Shown piece after piece: positions 5,969 to 11,440 of a stretch of 11,440 nt of DNA (position 1 is the first letter of the stretch; each line of letters starts with the position of its first letter). Source of the DNA: Alphaproteobacteria bacterium (GTDB taxonomy: Bacteria; Pseudomonadota; Alphaproteobacteria; Rhodospirillales; Rhodospirillaceae). A model generated the notes under the pieces. The model ran no database searches. It saw only the letters and a program-made list of their open reading frames with translations, and was not told the origin of the DNA. The DNA is taken from contig JADGDA010000055.1 in NCBI GenBank assembly GCA_015228695.1, positions 1 to 11,440 of the forward strand, given 5' to 3'. Made by a program: the position numbers and the translations under genes.

Positions 5969-7918
5969 ATGACGGAAAGCCATCTGTTTCCGGTGTCGGA
6001 GGCCGCAGCCAAGGCGGCTTGGGTCGACAACGCCAAGTACGAGGAGATGTACAGGCGGTCCGTGGCCGATCCGGAAGGCTTCTGGGGCGAGCATGGCAAC
6101 AGGATCGATTGGATCAAGCCCTATACCAGGGTCAAGGACGTGAGCTTCATGCCTCCCGACGTTCACATCCGCTGGTATGACGACGGCACTTTGAACGCCT
6201 CCGTCAACTGCCTTGACCGCCATCTCGCCAAGCGCGGCGACCAGACCGCGATCATCTGGGAGGGCGACGATCCGGCCGACAGCGCCCACCTCACCTACCG
6301 CGAGCTTTACGAGCGCGTATGCCGCCTGGGCAACGCCATGCGCGGGATGGGCGTCGGCAAGGGCGACCGCGTCGCCATCTACATGCCCATGATTCCCGAG
6401 GCGGCCGTGGCCATGCTCGCCTGCGCGCGCATCGGAGCCGTCCATTCGGTGGTGTTCGGCGGCTTCTCCCCGGAGTCCCTGATCGGGCGCATCCAGGACA
6501 GCGGAACCAAAATGGTGATCACCGCCGACGAGGGCTTGCGCGGCGGACGCCCGGTTCCGCTCAAGGCCAACGCCGACGCCGCCTTGCAAAGCTGTCCGAC
6601 CGTCGAGCACATGATCGTGGTCCGGCGCACCGGCGGTCAGGTCGCCATGAAACCCGGACGCGACCACTGGTATCACGAGGTCTGCCCGGCACAACCCTCC
6701 GAGTGCAGGCCGGAGGAGATGGGGGCGGAGGACCCCCTGTTCATCCTCTACACCTCCGGTTCGACCGGAAAGCCGAAGGGCGTGCTGCACACCACCGGCG
6801 GGTACATGGTTTACGCCTCGATGACCCATCAGTACGTCTTCGACTATCACGACGGGGACGTCTACTGGTGCACCGCCGACGTCGGGTGGGTCACCGGCCA
6901 TACCTACATCGTCTACGGCCCGCTCGCCAACGGGGCCATTACCCTGATGTTCGAGGGCGTGCCCAACTACCCCGATTTCTCCCGGTTCTGGCAGGTGGTG
7001 GACAAGCACAAGGTCAACATCTTCTACACCGCCCCCACCGCCATCCGCGCCCTGATGCGCGAGGGCGAGGGGCCGGTCAAGAAGACCTCCCGCGCCTCCC
7101 TGAGGCTGTTGGGCTCCGTGGGTGAGCCCATCAACCCGGAGGCGTGGATGTGGTATCACCGCGTGGTCGGCGACGACCGCTGCCCGATCGTCGACACGTG
7201 GTGGCAGACCGAAACCGGCGGCATCCTGATCACCCCGCTGCCGGGCGCGACCCTTCTCAAGCCAGGATCGGCGACCCGGCCGTTCTTCGGAGCGAAACCG
7301 CTGCTGGTGGATTCCGACGGGCAGGAGCTGCCCGGAGCCGCCGAGGGCAATCTGTGCCTCTCCGACGCATGGCCGGGAATGATGCGGACCCTTTACGGCG
7401 ACCACGACCGTTTCGTTCAGGCCTATTTCAGCACCTACAAGGGACTGTATTTCACCGGCGACGGCGCGCGGCGGGACGCGGACGGCTATTACTGGATCAC
7501 CGGCCGGGTGGACGACGTGATCAACGTCTCCGGCCACCGGCTCGGAACCGCCGAGATCGAAAGCGCCCTCGTCGCCCACGAAAAGGTCGCCGAGGCGGCG
7601 GTGGTCGGGTTCCCCCACGACATCAAGGGGCAGGGCATCTACGCCTACGTCACCCTGATCGCCGGGGAGACGCCCTCCGAGGCCCTGAAGAAGGAACTGA
7701 TCGCTTGGGTCCGCACGGAAATCGGGGGCATCGCGACGCCCGACGTGATCCAGTGGGCAACGGGACTGCCCAAGACCCGCTCCGGCAAGATCATGCGCCG
7801 AATCCTGCGCAAGATCGCCGCCGATGAGGTCGATCAGTTGGGGGATACCTCGACGCTGGCCGATCCGGCCGTGGTGGACTCCCTGGTGAGCGGCAGCCAC
7901 TCCCGGGCATCCGCCTGA
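5969..7918 (+). CDS. acs: Acetyl-CoA synthetase (AMP-forming)
   Basis: Acs activates acetate with ATP to acetyl-AMP and then forms acetyl-CoA, allowing growth on or scavenging of acetate. The 649-residue length matches E. coli Acs (652). It shows the AMP-binding loop YTSGSTGKPKG (261-271) and TWWQTETGG, with the tryptophan pair 411-412 that shapes the small acetate pocket. STYKGLYFTGDGARRDADGYYWITGRVDDVINVSGHRLGTAE spans the hinge and C-domain start, and PKTRSGKIMRRILR carries the catalytic K607, the usual target of lysine acetylation. The ATG at 5969 follows GGAGGAG; an in-frame TTG at 5921 is not needed. An Lrp-type regulator gene follows after 39 bp. Confidence 0.97.
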   Translation: MTESHLFPVSEAAAKAAWVDNAKYEEMYRRSVADPEGFWGEHGNRIDWIKPYTRVKDVSFMPPDVHIRWYDDGTLNASVNCLDRHLAKRGDQTAIIWEGDDPADSAHLTYRELYERVCRLGNAMRGMGVGKGDRVAIYMPMIPEAAVAMLACARIGAVHSVVFGGFSPESLIGRIQDSGTKMVITADEGLRGGRPVPLKANADAALQSCPTVEHMIVVRRTGGQVAMKPGRDHWYHEVCPAQPSECRPEEMGAEDPLFILYTSGSTGKPKGVLHTTGGYMVYASMTHQYVFDYHDGDVYWCTADVGWVTGHTYIVYGPLANGAITLMFEGVPNYPDFSRFWQVVDKHKVNIFYTAPTAIRALMREGEGPVKKTSRASLRLLGSVGEPINPEAWMWYHRVVGDDRCPIVDTWWQTETGGILITPLPGATLLKPGSATRPFFGAKPLLVDSDGQELPGAAEGNLCLSDAWPGMMRTLYGDHDRFVQAYFSTYKGLYFTGDGARRDADGYYWITGRVDDVINVSGHRLGTAEIESALVAHEKVAEAAVVGFPHDIKGQGIYAYVTLIAGETPSEALKKELIAWVRTEIGGIATPDVIQWATGLPKTRSGKIMRRILRKIAADEVDQLGDTSTLADPAVVDSLVSGSHSRASA

Positions 7919-7952
7919 CGAGGGGCACCTGACGGGGGGCACCTGACGGGAG
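7917..7952. repeat. Short 14-bp tandem repeat between acs and the lrp-type gene
   Basis: GACGAGGGGCACCT (7917-7930) is followed by GACGGGGGGCACCT (7931-7944) and a partial third copy, GACGGGAG. The array begins in the acs stop codon and its last copy supplies the GGGAGG ribosome binding site of the next gene. It fills most of the 39-bp gap. Confidence 0.7.
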
Positions 7953-7957
7953 GCGAC

Positions 7958-8452
7958 GTGACGCAACGGGTCCGACTGGATGCGATCGACCGGCGCATTC
8001 TGCACGATTTGCAGGAGGACGGCCGCGTCACCAACGTGGAACTGGCCCGCCGCGCCGGCATCTCGCCGCCGCCGTGCCTGCGTCGGGTCCGGGCGCTGGA
8101 GGAGGCCGGAGTCATCCGTGGATACCATGCCGACGTCGATCCCGCCGCGCTTGGATTCAACGTCGTCGTCTTCGCCCAGGTCGGACTCGGGAGCCAGGCC
8201 GAGTCCGACCTGAGCGCCTTCGAGGATTTGGTGCACTCGTGGCCGGAGGTCCGCGAATGCAGCATGCTCGCGGGGGAGACCGATTTCCTGCTCAAGGTGA
8301 TGGCCCGCGACTGGGACGACTATCAGCAGTTCCTGACCTCGAAGCTGACGGCGGCGCCGAACGTGATCCACGTCAAATCCGCGCTCGCCATCCGCACCAC
8401 GAAGAACGCTCCCGGCGCCCCCGGGACCCTGCCCGAACACACCGGGACATGA
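7958..8452 (+). CDS. Lrp/AsnC-family transcriptional regulator
   Basis: Members of this family bind DNA as dimers or octamers and respond to amino acids or related small molecules. The 164-residue product has an N-terminal winged helix-turn-helix (about 7-55: LDAIDRRILHDLQEDGRVTNVELARRAGISPPPCLRRVRALEEAGVIRGY) and a C-terminal RAM sensing domain (about 66-146) with the typical GETDFLLKV (106-114). The last 18 residues are a Pro/Gly-rich tail. The GTG start at 7958 lies 4-5 bases after GGGAGG. The stop overlaps the start of the TPR-sulfotransferase gene (ATGA). The ligand is not evident. Control of acs or of the downstream gene is possible from position only. Confidence 0.93.
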   Translation: MTQRVRLDAIDRRILHDLQEDGRVTNVELARRAGISPPPCLRRVRALEEAGVIRGYHADVDPAALGFNVVVFAQVGLGSQAESDLSAFEDLVHSWPEVRECSMLAGETDFLLKVMARDWDDYQQFLTSKLTAAPNVIHVKSALAIRTTKNAPGAPGTLPEHTGT

Positions 8453-10683
8453 CGGAAACGCCGGACAATCCGGACGCCAACCATGATCTCGGGCTGAGTC
8501 TTCTCGGCGCGGGGCGTCCCGAAAGCGCGCTCCCCCACTTCCAGACCGCCCTCGAAGCCGATCCCTCCCAGGCCCGGTTCTGGCTGTCCTATGGAGAGGC
8601 GCTGCTGGCCGCCGGACGGAGCCGGGACGCCCTCGGTCTGCTCGAACAGGGAATCGGCCTGGGACTCTCCGGGCCGCCGTGCGACGACCTGATCGCGCGC
8701 GCGCGCATCGACATCGATTTCCAACGGGCGCTCGCCCACCACCAGTCCAACGAATGGGCCGAGGCGGAAGCCCTGTACAAACGCATCCTCAAGACCGCCC
8801 CCGACCATCTGTTCAGCCTCGTCAACATCGGCCTTCTCTACCTCGTGACCTCGCGTCCCAAGGAGGCCGCTCCCTGCTTCCGCAGGGTGATCGACCTCCA
8901 ATCGGACCACGCCGAGGCGCACTACTATCTCGGCAAGGTGCGCCGGAGCCAGGAGTTGTGGAGCGAGGCCGCCGCCTGCTACCGCGAGGCGACCCGCCTC
9001 AAGCCGGATTTCGTCGAGGCGCATCAGGAACTGGCCTCGACGCTGGGGCGCCAGGAATTGCTGGACGAGGCCGTCGCCAGTTATCGCGCGGTTCTCCGGC
9101 TTGCCCCGGACAACGCCGAGGCTCATTTCGGCCTGGGAGTCATCTTTCGCGAGACCGGCCGGCTGGCGGACGCATACCTGGCCTTCCGCGACGTCCTGGC
9201 CGCCGATCCCGGTCACATGGGGGCGTGGACCCACATCCGGCTCGTTGAAGTCGCGCTGAACGCGGACCGGCTCCGGGATAACCGGGCAGCGGCACTCCCC
9301 TTGTCCGAACCCGGAGAGGTGGCCCGCGCGACGCCCCACTTCGCCCTCCACCGCCTTCATGTGGACAAGGTCATCGGCAACGATGTTCCCGGAGGGGGCG
9401 TCCCCGGATGGAGAGAGAAGGCAACGGACCTCCTGCCCGCCAGGGAGACGGAACGGGTCCCCGTCGACAACAGGAAAAACGCTCCGCCCCTTGAATTCCA
9501 GAGGTCCGACAACGTGATCGCCCTGCTGTTCTTCGGGAGGAGCGGAACGGGTCTTCTCCACAGCCTGATCGACGGCCACCCGGAGGTGTCCACTCTCCCC
9601 AGCATGTATCTGCGCGGATTTTTCAACGAGGGCATCTGGAAACGACTCTCCGCCGACGGATGGCAACGCATTCCGGAACGGTTTGCCGACCTCTACCAGG
9701 TCCTCTTCGACGCCCATTCCGGGGAACCCATCCCCGGACACTGGAACGAGGACACCTCGTTCATTGGGCAGAAAGAGGGAATGACCTGCGTCGGGGCCAA
9801 ACGGGACGAATCCCTGTTCGTCAGAAAAGACAAATTCTGCGCGGAGGCTATCCGGCTCATGAAAAAATGCGGGAGCGTGGACCCGTACACGTTCTTCGTC
9901 ATTCTGCACAAAGCCTATGAGCACGCCATCGGATCGAAGGAAAGAAAGCGGGCCATATTCTATCACATTCATAATCCAACGGATTATGCGATGGCTAATT
10001 TTTTACGATACGCGCCCCAATCGCGTTTCGTCATGATGATCCGGGACCCCGTTACTTCCATTTCGTCCTGGTGTGACAGACATCGTTATAACGACGAGAG
10101 TCATGTCATACCGACGCGGATCGTGGACGCCCTGCACTACATCGACAGCGCTTATCTCGCGACCCAGGACGCGGTCGGGGTCCGTCTCGAAGACCTGAAA
10201 TTACGCCCCCAGGAGACCCTGCGCGCCCTGTGCGCATGGATGGGGGTGAAGGAGGCCCCCAGTCTCTACGAAATGACGGCGCAGGGGAAAAAGTGGTGGG
10301 GCGATCCCTCCAGCCCGAGTTACGACCGGAACAAGGACATGCCTCCGTTCGGGCACGACGGGTCGACCAGACCAAAGGATTCCATGTTCAGCGAATCCGA
10401 CCGGTTCGTGCTGCAAACCGTCTTCTACCCGTTCTCCGTCCGCTTCGGGTACAGGGAACCCGATCCGTCCTGGTTCCGGCACAGTCTGAAAGAAGTTCGC
10501 CTCCGGCTGGACGATCTGATGGACTTCGAACGTGTTCTTGCGCAAAACGCCAAAATAGATACAGATACATATAAGAAAAGTTTTCCCTATTTGTATCTTC
10601 GCGCCGGTCTCTTCTCCAGGATCAATTTTCTTGACAGGAACGGAGAATACAAACACATGTTGCGGCCGCTACCGATCCCTTGA
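8449..10683 (+). CDS. TPR-repeat sulfotransferase fusion protein
   Basis: The 744-residue product has two parts. Residues about 11-256 are tetratricopeptide repeats: roughly seven helix pairs, four of them regular 34-residue units (about 121-256) with the pattern AEAHYYLG...A...YREA..L.PD. They probably bind a protein partner. Residues about 355-640 are a PAPS-dependent sulfotransferase. NVIALLFFGRSGTGLLHSLIDGHPEVS contains the 5'-phosphosulfate loop (GRSGTG 363-368), and RFVMMIRDPVTSISSW contains the 3'-phosphate motif (R532, serines 537-540). There is no signal peptide or membrane segment, so it is likely cytosolic; the acceptor is unknown. The ATG at 8449 overlaps the regulator's stop. The TPR half has the window's high GC, while parts of the second half (about 9930-10010 and 10545-10600) are AT-rich, suggesting separate origins. 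The pyruvate-kinase-like gene follows after 19 bp. Confidence 0.88.
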   Translation: MTETPDNPDANHDLGLSLLGAGRPESALPHFQTALEADPSQARFWLSYGEALLAAGRSRDALGLLEQGIGLGLSGPPCDDLIARARIDIDFQRALAHHQSNEWAEAEALYKRILKTAPDHLFSLVNIGLLYLVTSRPKEAAPCFRRVIDLQSDHAEAHYYLGKVRRSQELWSEAAACYREATRLKPDFVEAHQELASTLGRQELLDEAVASYRAVLRLAPDNAEAHFGLGVIFRETGRLADAYLAFRDVLAADPGHMGAWTHIRLVEVALNADRLRDNRAAALPLSEPGEVARATPHFALHRLHVDKVIGNDVPGGGVPGWREKATDLLPARETERVPVDNRKNAPPLEFQRSDNVIALLFFGRSGTGLLHSLIDGHPEVSTLPSMYLRGFFNEGIWKRLSADGWQRIPERFADLYQVLFDAHSGEPIPGHWNEDTSFIGQKEGMTCVGAKRDESLFVRKDKFCAEAIRLMKKCGSVDPYTFFVILHKAYEHAIGSKERKRAIFYHIHNPTDYAMANFLRYAPQSRFVMMIRDPVTSISSWCDRHRYNDESHVIPTRIVDALHYIDSAYLATQDAVGVRLEDLKLRPQETLRALCAWMGVKEAPSLYEMTAQGKKWWGDPSSPSYDRNKDMPPFGHDGSTRPKDSMFSESDRFVLQTVFYPFSVRFGYREPDPSWFRHSLKEVRLRLDDLMDFERVLAQNAKIDTDTYKKSFPYLYLRAGLFSRINFLDRNGEYKHMLRPLPIP

Positions 10684-10702
10684 TTTTCGGAAGGTTTGGA
10701 CC

Positions 10703-11440
10703 ATGAACATCGAAATCCTGTGCACCCTTGGGCCGTCCTCCATGAGCGAGAGCGTGATCACCCGTCTGGAGCATCTGGGCGTGTCGCTGTTCCGGATCAA
10801 CCTGTCGCACACCAAGCTCGAAGACCTGGAGACGGTCGTGCGCACGATCCAGACCTATTCGCGCGTTCCCGTCTGCCTCGATTCCGAGGGGGCTCAGATC
10901 CGCACGACGTCCCTCGTCAACGGCCCGGTTCTGCTGCGGGAGAACACCACCGTCACGGTGCACAGCCGGCTGGTTCCGGGCGACCCCTACAACATCGCGT
11001 TCTACCCCTTTTACACGGTGGCCCTGTTGCGGGAGGGGGACTTCATCAGCATCGATTTCAATTCCGTCATGACCCAGGTGGTCCAGGTCCACGAGGACAG
11101 GGCCACGCTGCGGGTCATCAACGGCGGCCACATCGGTTCCAACAAGGCGGTCACCGTGCACCGCCCCATCAGCATGCCCGCGTTGACCGACAAGGATAAA
11201 ACCGCCATCGCCATGGGGCGGGAACTGGGCATCCGCCATGTCGCCCTGTCTTTCGCCAACCGCGCCGAGGACGTCGATGAAACCCGCGCCCTGGCCGGGG
11301 ACGGCACGTTCCTCATTTCGAAGATCGAATGCCGCAACGGCCTGGACAATCTGGCGGCGATCGCGCGCAAGTCGGACGCCATTCTGATCGACCGGGGCGA
11401 TTTGTCCCGCGAGATTCCCATCGAGCGCATTCCGCTGGCG
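10703..11440 (+). CDS. Divergent pyruvate-kinase-like protein (partial, N-terminal 246 residues)
   Basis: Pyruvate kinase converts phosphoenolpyruvate and ADP to pyruvate and ATP. The fragment follows the fold in order: ILCTLGPSS (5-13), FRINLSH (30-36), CLDSEGAQIRT (58-68), IGSNKAV (144-150), MPALTDKDK (158-166), HVALSFANRAEDV (179-191), ISKIECRNGLDNL (205-217) and DRGDLSREIP (230-239). Counterparts of the key residues R31, N33, S35, D60, R67, K207, E209 and D233 are kept. DTKGPEIRT of typical enzymes is DSEGAQIRT here, SFIRK/SFVRK is SFANR, and the B-domain VDDG is replaced by IDFN. It may be active on PEP or an altered substrate. The ATG at 10703 has GGAAGG about 9 bases upstream, and the 19-bp gap suggests co-transcription with the sulfotransferase gene. 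The C-terminal half is outside the window. Confidence 0.82.
   Translation, partial: MNIEILCTLGPSSMSESVITRLEHLGVSLFRINLSHTKLEDLETVVRTIQTYSRVPVCLDSEGAQIRTTSLVNGPVLLRENTTVTVHSRLVPGDPYNIAFYPFYTVALLREGDFISIDFNSVMTQVVQVHEDRATLRVINGGHIGSNKAVTVHRPISMPALTDKDKTAIAMGRELGIRHVALSFANRAEDVDETRALAGDGTFLISKIECRNGLDNLAAIARKSDAILIDRGDLSREIPIERIPLA

Noticed and set aside
5798..8440. 880-codon minus-strand open frame opposite acs and the Lrp-type gene
   Set aside because: It mirrors the codon pattern of acs, shows no recognisable motif and has no suitable start context. The same holds for the minus-strand frame at 8323-9972.

Overview
The window is GC-rich (mostly well above 60%) with GTG starts, and it carries the gene string rpmH-rnpA-yidD-yidC-engB-argB. 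That order is typical of Alphaproteobacteria. Together with a hydrogenase maturation gene (hypB) and an AMP-forming acetyl-CoA synthetase, it suggests a metabolically versatile alphaproteobacterium, perhaps of the Rhodospirillales. Genus cannot be settled from this stretch.

Left part (1-5285), all on the minus strand, read from right to left: rpmH (L34), rnpA (RNase P protein), yidD, yidC (membrane insertase), engB (ribosome-assembly GTPase) and argB (N-acetylglutamate kinase). Spacings are 33 bp or less, or the genes overlap. A good sigma70-type promoter lies just upstream of rpmH. After a 166-bp gap comes hypB, then the first 13 codons of an unidentified gene that runs off the left edge. 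The HypB is unusual: both cysteines of the G-domain metal site are replaced.

Middle part (5286-5968): the rpmH promoter region, an inverted repeat, a tandem array of a 20-bp unit (about 4.75 copies), and a tRNA-Phe(GAA) gene on the minus strand with its own promoter. The array starts one base beyond the tRNA 3' end. The leader of acs follows on the plus strand.

Right part (5969-11440), plus strand: acs, an Lrp/AsnC-type regulator, a large TPR-sulfotransferase fusion protein whose start overlaps the regulator's stop (ATGA), and the first 246 codons of a divergent pyruvate-kinase-like enzyme that runs off the right edge. The sulfotransferase half of the fusion gene contains AT-rich stretches unlike the rest of the window. 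The last two genes look like an accessory module, possibly for modifying a surface glycan or lipid; that function is inference. I see no CRISPR array, transposase or phage gene. The strongest leads for something undescribed are the TPR-sulfotransferase/pyruvate-kinase-like pair, the altered HypB, and the repeat array beside the tRNA.
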